From positions 1 through 53,432 of the forward strand of contig CAYZZU010000017.1 of NCBI GenBank assembly GCA_964483105.1: 53,432 nt of DNA, read 5' to 3'. The notes under the pieces are model-generated. The model saw only the letters and a list, made by a program, of their open reading frames with translations, was not told where the DNA came from and did no database searches. This stretch comes from CAYZZU01 sp964483105. Lineage in GTDB: Bacteria; CG2-30-53-67. Made by a program: the position numbers and the translations under genes. Shown here piece after piece: positions 34,807-43,628 of the stretch (position 1 is the first letter of the stretch; every line of letters starts with the position of its first letter).

Positions 34807-35105
34807 GATTTTGCACCTGCCATTCTCTATTTTTCACACGGGATCGCAAGGCCGACCACCTCGATTGCCTTTCAATCAACCCCGTTCAATAAATTACGGT
34901 AACCTTTTTCGGACTTACTGTCAAATGGAAAAAGCAGGAATGAGGCACGATTTTACTCTTTCAGAAGAAACAGGGGGAATACGGGGAAAAGATGGAATAA
35001 AGGCAAAAAGATGGAACAAAAACATTGAAATCCTGAAGCAACCATGTTTATAAAAGAAGTCGGTGCTTGGCGGAAAAGCTGTATCAACGATTTCAGGAGG
35101 CTGAT

Positions 35106-35705
35106 ATGATGATCAGGGAATTGGTGCTGAAGAACCGAAGCTATCGACGGTTTCATGAGAAAGAGAGGATCACGATGGAGACCCTGGAGGAGTTGATCGA
35201 CCTCGCGCGACATTCAGCGGCCGCGGCCAATCTGCAACCGCTGAAGTACTTTCTTTCCTGTGATCCGGAGGGAAACGACCGGATTTTCCCCTGCCTGGCC
35301 TGGGCCGGCTATCTCAAGGACTGGCCGGGTCCCTCCAGGGGGGAAAGACCGTCGGCTTACATCGTGATTCTGGGAGATACGGAGATTGTCAGGGATTTCG
35401 GGTGTGACCACGGTATCGCCGCTCAGAGCATTCTCCTGGGTGCGGTGGAAAAGGGACTCGGAGGATGTATGATCGGGTCCATCCGCAGGGAGAAACTGCG
35501 GCAGGTTTTACGCATTCCCTCAAGATACCGGATCCTCCTGGTGGTTGCGATCGGGAGACCTGCGGAAACGGTCGTGATTGATCCTGTGGGGGACGATGGG
35601 GACATCCGTTACTGGAGGGATGAACAGGGAGTGCATCATGTCCCGAAACGTTCACTCCATGAGATGATCCTGAGGGACCCCCGGTTTTGTCAGCAGCAGA
35701 AGTAA
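35106..35705 (+). CDS. Nitroreductase-family FMN protein
   Basis: This 199-residue protein shows the N-terminal LKNRSYRRFHEKERITMETL (FMN phosphate-binding RSYRRF), RHSAAAANLQPLKYFL and the C-terminal glycine-rich GAVEKGLGGCMIGSIRRE. It has the shape of the NfsA/FRP-like group that uses NAD(P)H and FMN. The physiological substrate is unknown. The ATG at 35106 has GGAGG upstream and is preferred over an upstream TTG. The 34807-35105 gap shows nothing I can support. Confidence 0.87.
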   Translation: MMIRELVLKNRSYRRFHEKERITMETLEELIDLARHSAAAANLQPLKYFLSCDPEGNDRIFPCLAWAGYLKDWPGPSRGERPSAYIVILGDTEIVRDFGCDHGIAAQSILLGAVEKGLGGCMIGSIRREKLRQVLRIPSRYRILLVVAIGRPAETVVIDPVGDDGDIRYWRDEQGVHHVPKRSLHEMILRDPRFCQQQK

Positions 35706-35752
35706 GGGTTTCCCCCGGAATGTCCAGGATGTATGGGGAGGACAGGGGGGTA

Positions 35753-36400
35753 TCAGGATTCTTCTTTTTCCCGGATTTTTTCCTTCAGCTCCCGAATTTC
35801 CTGTTCCATTCTGGTGAAGCGCTCCATGATCGGGTCGGGCAGGTGGATATGGTCCAGGCTGCTCCGTACCTTCTCCCCTTCCACTTTGACGACTCTTCCG
35901 GGAACTCCCACCACTGTGGAATTCGGGGGTACCGGTGTCAGGACCACCGCGTTGGCGCCGACCTTGACATTGTCTCCGATGGTCATGCTGCCGAGAATCT
36001 TGGCTCCGGCGCCGACCACGACATTGTTTCCGAGGGTAGGGTGCCGCTTCTTGTGTTCTTTGCCGGTTCCGCCGAGGGTGACCCCCTGATAGAGGGTGAC
36101 ATTGTCGCCGATTTCAGTGGTTTCCCCGATGACCACACCCATCCCGTGGTCAATGAAGAATCCCTGACCGATCTTCGCCGCCGGATGGATCTCCACTCCC
36201 GTAATGAATTTGGCGAGCTGCGAGAGAAACCGGGGAAAGAAAGGGACTTTATGGTTGAGGAGCCAATGGGCGAAACGGTATGCCAGGATGGCGTGAAAAC
36301 CGGAATAGGTCAGAAGGACCTCCAGCCTGCTTGTGGCGGCTGGATCCATCTCGAAGACGGCCCTGAAATCGGACCGCATCTTTTCCCAGGTCTGTTTCAT
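35753..36400 (-). CDS. cysE: Serine O-acetyltransferase
   Basis: This 215-residue enzyme acetylates serine to O-acetylserine, the acceptor for cysteine synthases, including the CysK-like protein at 48770. The left-handed beta-helix hexapeptide repeats are clear: HPAAKIGQGFFIDHGMGVVI, GETTEIGDNVTLYQGVTLGG, and LGNNVVVGAGAKILGSMTIG. The catalytic His and Asp region is FIDHGMG. The short length corresponds to the EpsC/SrpH type with a coiled C-terminus (MEQEIRELKEKIREKEE). It overlaps the ispF stop by 4 bp. Confidence 0.93.
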   Translation of the reverse strand: MKQTWEKMRSDFRAVFEMDPAATSRLEVLLTYSGFHAILAYRFAHWLLNHKVPFFPRFLSQLAKFITGVEIHPAAKIGQGFFIDHGMGVVIGETTEIGDNVTLYQGVTLGGTGKEHKKRHPTLGNNVVVGAGAKILGSMTIGDNVKVGANAVVLTPVPPNSTVVGVPGRVVKVEGEKVRSSLDHIHLPDPIMERFTRMEQEIRELKEKIREKEES

Positions 36401-36900
36401 GTGTCAGTTTGCTCCGTGTCGTTGAAGTGGGCGCGCTGGATCAGGACGGTGGCCAGCGCCGCGATTCCTTCTCCCCTGCCTGGAAATCCCATGCCTTCCG
36501 TTGTGGTGGCCTTGATGCCGATCCTCAAAGGAGTGATCCCGAGACAGTCCGCGATCTTTTGTACCATCCGGGGGATATGCCCGATCAGTTTCGGTTGCTC
36601 CGCCAGCACGGTAGCGTCGATATTTCCGATCCGGTATCCTTCTTTCGTGATCAGCTCTCCCACGTGAGAGAGGAGTTTCAGACTTTCGATTTCTTTGTAC
36701 CGCTCATCCGTGTCCGGAAAATGTGCCCCGAGATCTCCCAGGGCCGCTGCGCCCAGCAGCGCGTCGCAGATGGCATGAGTCAGTACGTCGGCATCGGAAT
36801 GACCTGCCAATCCCCGGTGGAAAGGAACCGATACCCCCCCGAGGATCAGCTTCCGGCCGGAGACCAATCTGTGTGCGTCATACCCGAGCCCGATTCGCAT
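36397..36900 (-). CDS. ispF: 2-C-methyl-D-erythritol 2,4-cyclodiphosphate synthase
   Basis: This 167-residue MEP-pathway enzyme has the zinc-binding RIGLGYDAHRLV (Asp and His) and HSDADVLTHAICDALLGAAAL, with GDLGAHFPDTDERY and the terminal AVTIQRAHF-like region. It forms cyclodiphosphate from CDP-ME 2-phosphate. The gene overlaps ispD by 23 bp, a common arrangement. Confidence 0.95.
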   Translation of the reverse strand: MRIGLGYDAHRLVSGRKLILGGVSVPFHRGLAGHSDADVLTHAICDALLGAAALGDLGAHFPDTDERYKEIESLKLLSHVGELITKEGYRIGNIDATVLAEQPKLIGHIPRMVQKIADCLGITPLRIGIKATTTEGMGFPGRGEGIAALATVLIQRAHFNDTEQTDT

Positions 36901-37609
36901 GATCCGGCCTCATCCTGAGGAGTACCTCTCCCATCGCCAGGTCCGTGGGGGAGGTGATCTTGATGTTTTCGTGGGACCCCATCAGGACCCGGACGGGGGC
37001 TCCGATCCGCTCGACCAGAGAGGCGTCATCCGTACCGTAATAACCCGTCCGATAGGCCTCTTTATAGGCCTTGAGAAGAACGTCGCAGGGGAAAGCCTGC
37101 GGGGTCTGGATCGACCAGATGCGTTCGCGTTCAAGGGTTTTTACGATCCGTCCCGTTTCGTCCACCGATTTGATCGTATTGTGCACCGGGACTCCCACAA
37201 TTGCGGAGGTCCCCTCGGCGGCAAGCGCGATCGTTTTCCGGATCAGCTCTTCCGTGACCAGGGGGCGCACACCATCATGGATGATTACAATTTCCGGTTT
37301 TTCCTCCATGCCGTTCAGACCGGCGAAGACCGAATCCTGTCTTTTGGGGCCACCCGGGATCACGGAAGTCACCTTCACGAACCCTCCGGCGTGGACGATC
37401 CGGTTCTCGCAGAAGGACTTTTCCTCCTTCGGAACCACGAGGATGATGGAATGAATCTCCGAACAGGCCTCCAGTACCTTCAGAGTATGTGCCAGGATCG
37501 GCTCCTGTCTCAGATATAGAAACTGTTTCCTGATTGTGCCGCCCATTCGGGTTCCTGAACCTGCGGCCGGTACAATGGCAACACATTGAATCGGGTTCCC
37601 CTCACTCAT
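36878..37609 (-). CDS. ispD: 2-C-methyl-D-erythritol 4-phosphate cytidylyltransferase
   Basis: This 243-residue MEP-pathway enzyme couples MEP with CTP. The CTP-binding loop is AIVPAAGSGTRMGGTIRKQF, followed by VIIHDGVRPLVTEELI and IWSIQTPQAFPCDVL with the usual Asp and Lys residues. Together with ispF and cysE it forms a tight three-gene minus-strand operon. Confidence 0.95.
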   Translation of the reverse strand: MSEGNPIQCVAIVPAAGSGTRMGGTIRKQFLYLRQEPILAHTLKVLEACSEIHSIILVVPKEEKSFCENRIVHAGGFVKVTSVIPGGPKRQDSVFAGLNGMEEKPEIVIIHDGVRPLVTEELIRKTIALAAEGTSAIVGVPVHNTIKSVDETGRIVKTLERERIWSIQTPQAFPCDVLLKAYKEAYRTGYYGTDDASLVERIGAPVRVLMGSHENIKITSPTDLAMGEVLLRMRPDHANRARV

Positions 37610-37734
37610 GGAAAAATCATATCAGATTCCGGCGATGAAGTAAATAAAATGGAAACTGTCGGTCAGGGAAAAACGGTCTCGCGCGGAACCGGCCGGAAAA
37701 GATTTTTCCAGGGTGACGGACAAAAAATCCGTTC

Positions 37735-38970
37735 TCAACCGTAAAGAGTCAGCATCCTGCGCGCGTGTTCATCCATGGAGATCAGCCGATCCAGGGTGTG
37801 TTTTTCCATTTCATGGATTTCCCGGGGATGTGCGGCGGCATATTCGACCGCCGCGCGCAGCGCATCTTGATCGCCGACCCGGAAAAGGATCCCGTTCCGC
37901 TTGTGAACAACCGCTTCGGCCATCCCCCCCCAGTCGGAAGCGATGACCGGAACCCGGTGGCTGAGGCTTTCCCGGGCTGTGATACCGAAGCTTTCGCTCA
38001 GGGAAGGAATGATGGTGACATGAATCCGTGAGAAGATCGCGGCGAGGTCGGTTGTGGCGTCGTAGCCTCCGTGGTAATGCAAATTCGGACGGCTCTTCGC
38101 ATATTCCCGGAATGACGGCGCTCCGGGATCGTTGCCCCAGAGATGGAGCGGGAAATCCACCCTTTCAAAGACCCGGAGAAGGAGGTTGACTCCCTTTCTG
38201 GATTCGATCGATCCGATGTAGCCGAACTGGATTCCGGGAAGGTTCGTGTGGTCCGGTGGTGTCTCGATGAAATCCATGCCCAACGGTTCGACAAGAAACC
38301 GTTCCGGAGAGAGCCGGTATTTCCGGTCATAGGTCTCTTTGATCAATCTGGAGGGACCGCAGATCCAGGCGGCCTTGTCCATGATCTTTGCGAAAAAACG
38401 GTCCTTTTCTTCCAGATAACGGGCCAGGAACTCCCCGGTCTTCTGGTTGAGTTGCTCCTCTGGGAAATGGCAGAGATGAAGACAGCGAATGCAATCTTTT
38501 TGCCCGTAACCGAGGCGGGCGCAGTCATAATCGTCTCTTCCGTAATCGATCATATGATACCGGATGCAGAAAGGCCAGAAGTCATGGAATGTGATCCCAT
38601 AGGGAATTGCAAGTTCCGCGCAGCATTCCGCGATCGCAGCGGAGAGTCCGATGAAGTGGTGAATGTGCACAAAGTCGTAACGGCCCCGGCTGAGAAGCTT
38701 GCGGAAGATCGGGCGGACATCGTCCCGTCTGTAGAGTTCTTCAGGATGTTGGAAGAGCGTGATGTTCAGCGGATAGACCCGGATGTTGCGGTCCAGGGTG
38801 TAAGGGACCAGGGCGAGGTGTGGCGAGGCGGTGTCCCGTTTCTGTGTCAGAACCGAAAGGTCGTGCCCGAGATCCTCCTGTGCCCGGACCAGCCGGTAGA
38901 CGTATCGGCCGGTGCCTCCCGCGCCTTTGGGGAAGGGGGCGAATTCGTGAACGACGTGGAGGATATTCAT
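37735..38970 (-). CDS. Glycosyltransferase family 4-like
   Basis: This 411-residue GT-B protein starts MNILHVVHEFAPFPKGAGGT with the glycine-rich acceptor-side loop GTGRYVYRLV. The donor-binding C-terminal half shows FGYIGSIESRKGVNLLLRVF and IIPSLSESFGITARESLSHR, with the EX7E motif of retaining family 4 enzymes. A cluster of Cys in DDYDCARLGYGQKDCIRCLH may bind zinc, as in some family members. It acts on cell-surface sugars, but donor and acceptor are unknown. It lies 10 bp after another glycosyltransferase gene. Confidence 0.88.
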   Translation of the reverse strand: MNILHVVHEFAPFPKGAGGTGRYVYRLVRAQEDLGHDLSVLTQKRDTASPHLALVPYTLDRNIRVYPLNITLFQHPEELYRRDDVRPIFRKLLSRGRYDFVHIHHFIGLSAAIAECCAELAIPYGITFHDFWPFCIRYHMIDYGRDDYDCARLGYGQKDCIRCLHLCHFPEEQLNQKTGEFLARYLEEKDRFFAKIMDKAAWICGPSRLIKETYDRKYRLSPERFLVEPLGMDFIETPPDHTNLPGIQFGYIGSIESRKGVNLLLRVFERVDFPLHLWGNDPGAPSFREYAKSRPNLHYHGGYDATTDLAAIFSRIHVTIIPSLSESFGITARESLSHRVPVIASDWGGMAEAVVHKRNGILFRVGDQDALRAAVEYAAAHPREIHEMEKHTLDRLISMDEHARRMLTLYG

Positions 38971-38979
38971 CGCGGTCCT

Positions 38980-40845
38980 TTAAATCTTTCCCTTCAGGCC
39001 GGGTTGAAGACGGATCGCCTCGTTTTTCGCCGCTTCAGCCTCCGCACTCTTTCCGGTGGCCCGATAGAGGCGGCTCAGGTTCGCATGAGCCGCGGCAAGA
39101 TCCGGCTGGAGTTCCACCGCGCGGCGGTACCACAATAAAGCGGCGTCGATTTTCCCCTGTCTCGCGGCGATGTTCCCTGAAAAAAAGCAGTCAACACCCG
39201 ATTCCGGGTTCAGGGTCAGTGCGCGTTTGAAGATCTCACCGGCTTCCTCCAGTCTGCCCAGTTCAAACAGCAGGGCTCCCAGACGGGTCAGTGAGGGGGA
39301 ATAGTAGGGGTTTTCCCTCAGGGAGTTTCGGTAGTGTTCCAGCGCGGAATCGATTTCCCGCGATTCCTGTAGGAGGGCGCCCAAGTGCATCCAGGCCCTC
39401 GCGTCGTCCGGGGCGATTTCCAGGGCTCTTTGAAAACTCTCCTTTGCCTTCCGCGGATCGCCGTTTTTCTGCTGGATGCGCCCCAGGAGTATCGCCGCGA
39501 CACAGGATTTCGGATTGAGACGAAGGGCCTGCTCGTAGGCAAGATCCGCTTCCTCCGGAGCGGACGATTCCAGGGCGTTCCCCAGGTAGAGCGCAGCCAG
39601 ATAGAAGTCCGGGCATGCGTCGAGAGCCAGTCTGAAACACCGGACCGCTTCGGGAATCCGGTTGTGCTGGAACTGGTGGACCAGACCGTTATGGAGATTC
39701 TCCTCCACGGGGGTGTAGAGAAGGGTCGTGTAGTCCGAGTTCCCTTTCCGGCGAGCCTCCGGGAGACGGTTTACCCAGGGAAGAGGGCCGGTACGTGAAA
39801 CAGTCCGGACCTGGATTTTTGCCAGTTGTTTCCGGTAGAACTCGAGCCGGTCACCCGCGTGCTGTGCCTCCATCCGTTCATTCCGAACATAGGCATGGGC
39901 GTTTCTCGCGATCCTTTTCCGCAGGGCGGGATCGTCGACAAGGCGATTCAGAATGACCGGAATTTCCTCCATTCCATGGAAGAGGAGTCCGGTCTCGCCG
40001 TTTTTTACGGAGTGATAGGTTTCCAGATCAGGGCAAACCGGCGCGACTCCGAAGGCGCCGTATTCCAGGAATTTTACATCCGATCGACAGAGATTGTAAT
40101 CGGTCGGAATGAGCGGCGCGAGGCCGATATGGAGTGTCCGGAGAAATCCGAAAAAGTCTTCAAGCGATCCGGGTGGGGTATAGCGTTTCTGCTGTGGATC
40201 CAGTTCGTCGAAGAGCGAGTAGATCTGCCTGGATCCCATGATGCTCAGCCTGGTTTCCGGATGTTCCTTGAACCAGCGGATCAGATGAGGTGCCGCCTGG
40301 CGCATGTCGTCCAGATGGCCGTGAGATCCCCCCCATCCAATCGTGAGGGGTGATTCCGGCTTGTTGAGACTTCCCACCTCCCTCATCTGGTTTTCGAAGA
40401 TGGCAATGTTCGGGTTGTAGTTCTGAAACCGCCTGGCCAGCTCCCGGCAGGTTACCTGAACGCAGTCGGATTTTTCGATCAACTGAAGAATACATGCCCG
40501 GTTTTCCGGGTCTCGGAAAAAATAATAGACGGGGTTCCACGGCTGAAGGCCGAGGAAGTAGTCGTTGATTTCATAGACGGTCAGTTTGCCCGCGCGTTTT
40601 CTCTCCCGGATGACCGGGAGCAGGTCCGGGTCTCCGATCAGATTGATGATCAGGATGTCCGCCTCGGTCAGGATCTTTTCACGGTGACGGGAGAGGGTGG
40701 AGAGTTCCACGACCTGCACGCCGGGAAGGGAGGCCAGGGCGAAATGAGGTTGCTCCACCCGGTAAATGAAATCGCCGCCCCGGTCCACCTGTGGGGAGGA
40801 AAGATGAGCGATCGACAGGGAAGTTTCATCCTGAGGTGTTGTCAT
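38980..40845 (-). CDS. Glycosyltransferase with C-terminal TPR repeats
   Basis: In this 621-residue protein, residues 1-370 resemble a GT-B glycosyltransferase with a nucleotide-sugar side: LTIGWGGSHGHLDDMRQAAP, GLAPLIPTDYNLCRSDVKFL (KFLEYGAFGVAPV follows) and NGETGLLFHGMEEIP. Residues about 400-621 contain at least six TPR repeats such as ARAWMHLGALLQESREIDSA and AAHANLSRLYRATGKSAEAE. Fusions like this occur in surface-polysaccharide and flagellin-modification loci. The TPR domain could bind protein acceptors; the acceptor is not known. Confidence 0.8.
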   Translation of the reverse strand: MTTPQDETSLSIAHLSSPQVDRGGDFIYRVEQPHFALASLPGVQVVELSTLSRHREKILTEADILIINLIGDPDLLPVIRERKRAGKLTVYEINDYFLGLQPWNPVYYFFRDPENRACILQLIEKSDCVQVTCRELARRFQNYNPNIAIFENQMREVGSLNKPESPLTIGWGGSHGHLDDMRQAAPHLIRWFKEHPETRLSIMGSRQIYSLFDELDPQQKRYTPPGSLEDFFGFLRTLHIGLAPLIPTDYNLCRSDVKFLEYGAFGVAPVCPDLETYHSVKNGETGLLFHGMEEIPVILNRLVDDPALRKRIARNAHAYVRNERMEAQHAGDRLEFYRKQLAKIQVRTVSRTGPLPWVNRLPEARRKGNSDYTTLLYTPVEENLHNGLVHQFQHNRIPEAVRCFRLALDACPDFYLAALYLGNALESSAPEEADLAYEQALRLNPKSCVAAILLGRIQQKNGDPRKAKESFQRALEIAPDDARAWMHLGALLQESREIDSALEHYRNSLRENPYYSPSLTRLGALLFELGRLEEAGEIFKRALTLNPESGVDCFFSGNIAARQGKIDAALLWYRRAVELQPDLAAAHANLSRLYRATGKSAEAEAAKNEAIRLQPGLKGKI

Positions 40846-40916
40846 GAAAAAAGATTATCGGTCATCCTGTGCCTTGTCAATCAAATTGTGCCTCATTCCT
40901 CTCCCCGACACCCAAG

Positions 40917-40945
40917 TTGCAATCAGGAGGGTTTGGCATTACTAT
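40917..40945 (+). promoter_or_regulatory. Promoter of the arginine-proline gene pair
   Basis: TTGCAA (40917-40922), 17 bp spacer and TACTAT (40940-40945), about 90 bp before the ATG at 41037. Confidence 0.45.
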
Positions 40946-41036
40946 TCGTTCATAGCCGTGACCGGGATCCGGTTGGAGAATCTTCCGCCGGTTCCGGAAG
41001 AAACGGGTATGCCTGGGACAAAACGAGGAGGAGAGA

Positions 41037-42263
41037 ATGGTCACGGAAAGGATTCTGCTTTCAGGACACATTATCGATTCCCTGACCCTCCCCAAGGTTC
41101 TGGATGAGATCGTGGAATTGGGAGGGGATTTCGTGATTGGGGAAATCCGGGTGGGGAGGACACGCCGGGATATGTCCAGAGCGTTGATTGAAGTCTCGGC
41201 CGCCGGGAGGGAGCTGCTGGATCGGATTCTGACCCGGATCAAGAGACAGGGGGCGGTCTCCGTGGAACCGGGAACGACCCGGTTCGAGAAGGCCCCGAAA
41301 GACGGTGTGCTGCCGGAGAATTTCTATTCCACCACGAATCTTACGACCGATATCCAGGTGGCCGGGCGTTGGATCCCGGTGAAAAATCCCGAGATGGATT
41401 GCGTGATCGTATTCGATCCCGGCAAAAAGAAGGCCCGTACCGTTCCGATGTCGGACGTGCGGAGGGGAGACCGGATTGTGGTCGGAGAGGAGGGGATACG
41501 CGTGATTCCTCCCGCCCGGGAGAAAAAGGACGATGAATTCCGGTTCATGCGAAGCCGGACCTCCCCGGAGAAGCCCAAGGAAGTCGTGATCCGGGAGATC
41601 GCCGCCCGGATGCGCGAAGTCAAAGAGAAGAGAGAAAAGATCCTTCTGGTCGGCGGTCCGGCCATTGTCCATACCGGCGCGGGATCCGATCTTGCGTCCC
41701 TGATCCGGAACGGGTACGTCAACGTGCTCTTCGCGGGAAATGCTCTGGCCGTACATGATATCGAATACGCCCTCTTTGAAACCTCCCTGGGGGTCTATCT
41801 CGATCGTGGGCAGAGTGCCGAGGGCGGTCATGGGCATCATATCCGGGCCATCAACATGATTCGCCGTGCCGGGGGGATCCGCAAGGCCGTGGCCGAAGGG
41901 GTCATAACAAGCGGGGTGATGTACACCTGTGTCAGGGAAAAGATTCCATTCGTCCTGGCCGGATCGATCCGGGACGATGGCCCGCTGCCCGGGGTGATTA
42001 CCGATACACTGGAAGCGCAACGCGCCATGCGGAGACATCTGAAGGGGGTGGGTCTCGTCCTCATGGTGGCGACGACCCTGCATTCGATCGCCGTGGGCAA
42101 TCTGCTTCCCGCCTCGGTCCGGACGGTTTGTGTCGACATCAATCCGTCGGTGGTGACAAAACTGATCGACCGGGGGAGCTTCCAGGCGGTGGGGATCGTG
42201 ACCGACGCGGAGCTCTTTCTGCGGGAACTGGCCCGCATTCTGATGGGACCGGGAAAGAAATGA
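41037..42263 (+). CDS. LOR/SDH-type ornithine cyclodeaminase (TIGR00300 family, AgrE C-terminal half)
   Basis: This 408-residue protein matches the LOR/SDH bifunctional-enzyme family. The N-terminal domain has LSGHIIDSLTLPKVLDEIVE and VSAAGRELLDRILTRIKRQG. The NAD-binding C-terminal domain has VGGPAIVHTGAGSDLASLIR, GHGHHIRAINMIRRAGGIRK, GVMYTCVREKIPFVLAGSIR, RDDGPLPGV and VCVDINPSVVTKLIDRGSFQ. Archaeal members and the C-terminal half of cyanobacterial AgrE convert ornithine to proline and ammonia. GGAGGAG precedes the ATG. The overlapping downstream gene supplies the other half of AgrE. Confidence 0.88.
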   Translation: MVTERILLSGHIIDSLTLPKVLDEIVELGGDFVIGEIRVGRTRRDMSRALIEVSAAGRELLDRILTRIKRQGAVSVEPGTTRFEKAPKDGVLPENFYSTTNLTTDIQVAGRWIPVKNPEMDCVIVFDPGKKKARTVPMSDVRRGDRIVVGEEGIRVIPPAREKKDDEFRFMRSRTSPEKPKEVVIREIAARMREVKEKREKILLVGGPAIVHTGAGSDLASLIRNGYVNVLFAGNALAVHDIEYALFETSLGVYLDRGQSAEGGHGHHIRAINMIRRAGGIRKAVAEGVITSGVMYTCVREKIPFVLAGSIRDDGPLPGVITDTLEAQRAMRRHLKGVGLVLMVATTLHSIAVGNLLPASVRTVCVDINPSVVTKLIDRGSFQAVGIVTDAELFLRELARILMGPGKK

Positions 42264-43144
42264 AGCGCCGATCCGGTCATCGGAAGAAGGACCTTTCGGA
42301 AAGAACCCATGCCGTTTGTCGGAGCCGGGGGTTGGAAGTGATGCCTGGAAAAAGTCCCTCTCTTCTCATGTGTGCGCCGGATCATTACGCCATCCGGTAT
42401 TCCATCAACCCCTGGATGAAGATTTCCTGCCCGGCCCGAAGGGATTCATCCCGTCGACAGTGGGATCGGCTGGTTGAAATCCTGCATGGACTGAAAGTTG
42501 AGATTGATCTGGTTCCCCCCGTGCCGGGGCTTCCGGATATGGTCTTTACCGCCAATGCCGGGCTTCCGGTTGGCGACCGGGTCTTTCTTTCCCGGTTCCG
42601 TCACCCGGAGCGGAGACCGGAGAGTGTGCGTTTCCGGAAGTGGTTCGAAAAAAAAGGTTTTGAGATCCTGGAGCTTCCGGAGGGGGTCTTCTTCGAAGGA
42701 GCAGGGGACGCTCTTTTCTTCGGAACGATCCTTTTCGCGGGTTATCGTTTTCGCTCGGATGTCCGGGCTCACTCCCGGATCGCCGAGGTTCTTGGGATTC
42801 AGGTTCTCTCCCTCGAACTTGTGGACAGGCGGTTTTACCATCTCGATACCTGTTTTTCCCCGCTGGATGACCGGTCTGTCCTGTACTATCCTCCCGCCTT
42901 TGATCGATACGCCCTTCAGGTGATCCGGGAGAATATTCCGGATCCGATTCCTGTGCCGGACCGGGAAGCGTTTCGTTTTGTCTGCAACGCGGTCGTTGTC
43001 GGACGGGACGTGGTTTTTCAGGCAGGTTGTCCCGAGACGGTCCGGGTTCTGGAAGAGCGGGGGTTTCGCGTTCACGAGACCGATCTTTCCGAATTTCACA
43101 AGGCGGGCGGAAGCGCCAAGTGTCTGACTCTTCGGATCGGATGA
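42260..43144 (+). CDS. Arginine dihydrolase-type amidinotransferase-fold enzyme (AgrE/ArgZ N-terminal half)
   Basis: This protein of up to 294 residues has the guanidine-modifying (amidinotransferase) fold: LLMCAPDHYAIRYSINPWM, PDMVFTANAGLPVGDRVFL, GAGDALFFGTILFAGYRFRS, DRRFYHLDTCFSPLDDRSVL and the C-terminal GGSAKCLTLRIG with the catalytic Cys. The pattern fits ArgZ/AgrE arginine dihydrolases, which turn arginine into ornithine, CO2 and ammonia. ATG 42260 overlaps the previous stop (ATGA), implying coupling. ATG 42341 behind GGAAGTG is nearer the family N-terminus and may be the real start. Confidence 0.82.
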   Translation: MKRRSGHRKKDLSERTHAVCRSRGLEVMPGKSPSLLMCAPDHYAIRYSINPWMKISCPARRDSSRRQWDRLVEILHGLKVEIDLVPPVPGLPDMVFTANAGLPVGDRVFLSRFRHPERRPESVRFRKWFEKKGFEILELPEGVFFEGAGDALFFGTILFAGYRFRSDVRAHSRIAEVLGIQVLSLELVDRRFYHLDTCFSPLDDRSVLYYPPAFDRYALQVIRENIPDPIPVPDREAFRFVCNAVVVGRDVVFQAGCPETVRVLEERGFRVHETDLSEFHKAGGSAKCLTLRIG

Positions 43145-43392
43145 TCTTCGACAAAGAACAAGAAGGTCGGAACGGTTCCTTGTGTCGATCAAAAACTGAA
43201 CACGAGACCGGGTCCGAAAGCGTCCTTGCCCTGAATCCGGGGATAAAAACCGGGACTTCCCCCGAAAACAGCCGCACCTCGGTTCTGACTGATTGAAAAG
43301 AATCATGAAACTCGTTTTGAAAAGTGATGGACTTGTAAAAAGTCCTCTAATGGGACGGCAAAGTAAACTTGTCTTTGAGGCTCAGCTCATGA

Positions 43393-43420
43393 CAGGGGGT
43401 ACGCTCCCCCTGCGGGGGAG
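43393..43420. repeat. Two mutually exclusive GC hairpins
   Basis: CAGGGGG (43393-43399) can pair with CCCCCTG (43406-43412), while CTCCCCC (43404-43410) pairs with GGGGGAG (43414-43420). Both cannot form together. It lies in the otherwise empty 43145-43548 stretch. Confidence 0.5.
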
Positions 43421-43432
43421 TCTGATTTGCAT

Positions 43433-43459
43433 ATCCTGTCGATCCTGTTCATCCTGTCA
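43433..43459. repeat. Three tandem copies of a 9 bp unit, atcctgtcn
   Basis: atcctgtcg, atcctgttc and atcctgtca follow each other directly. It is a simple short tandem repeat of a kind common in intergenic DNA. The remainder of 43145-43548 holds no gene that I can support. Confidence 0.6.
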
Positions 43460-43548
43460 AAAAGGTTTGTTTGTTTGATGGGTGAATGGTTTTTCGCTTT
43501 GGACCTCATCACCCCGGAAAATTGGGGGAACTTCTGAATAAAAAAGGC

Positions 43549-43577
43549 TTGACATGAGAAATTGCTTCATGTAGATT
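43549..43577 (+). promoter_or_regulatory. Promoter of the sulfur-relay cluster with internal palindrome
   Basis: TTGACA (43549-43554), a 17 bp spacer and TAGATT (43572-43577) lie about 50 bp before the small IscR-like gene. ACATGA and TCATGT form an inverted repeat across the -35 end and the spacer (43552-43572), a good place for a repressor. Confidence 0.65.
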
Positions 43578-43628
43578 TGATCTTTACTAAAACGATAGGA
43601 ATAATAAGTTATTGCCGGACGGATCGGT

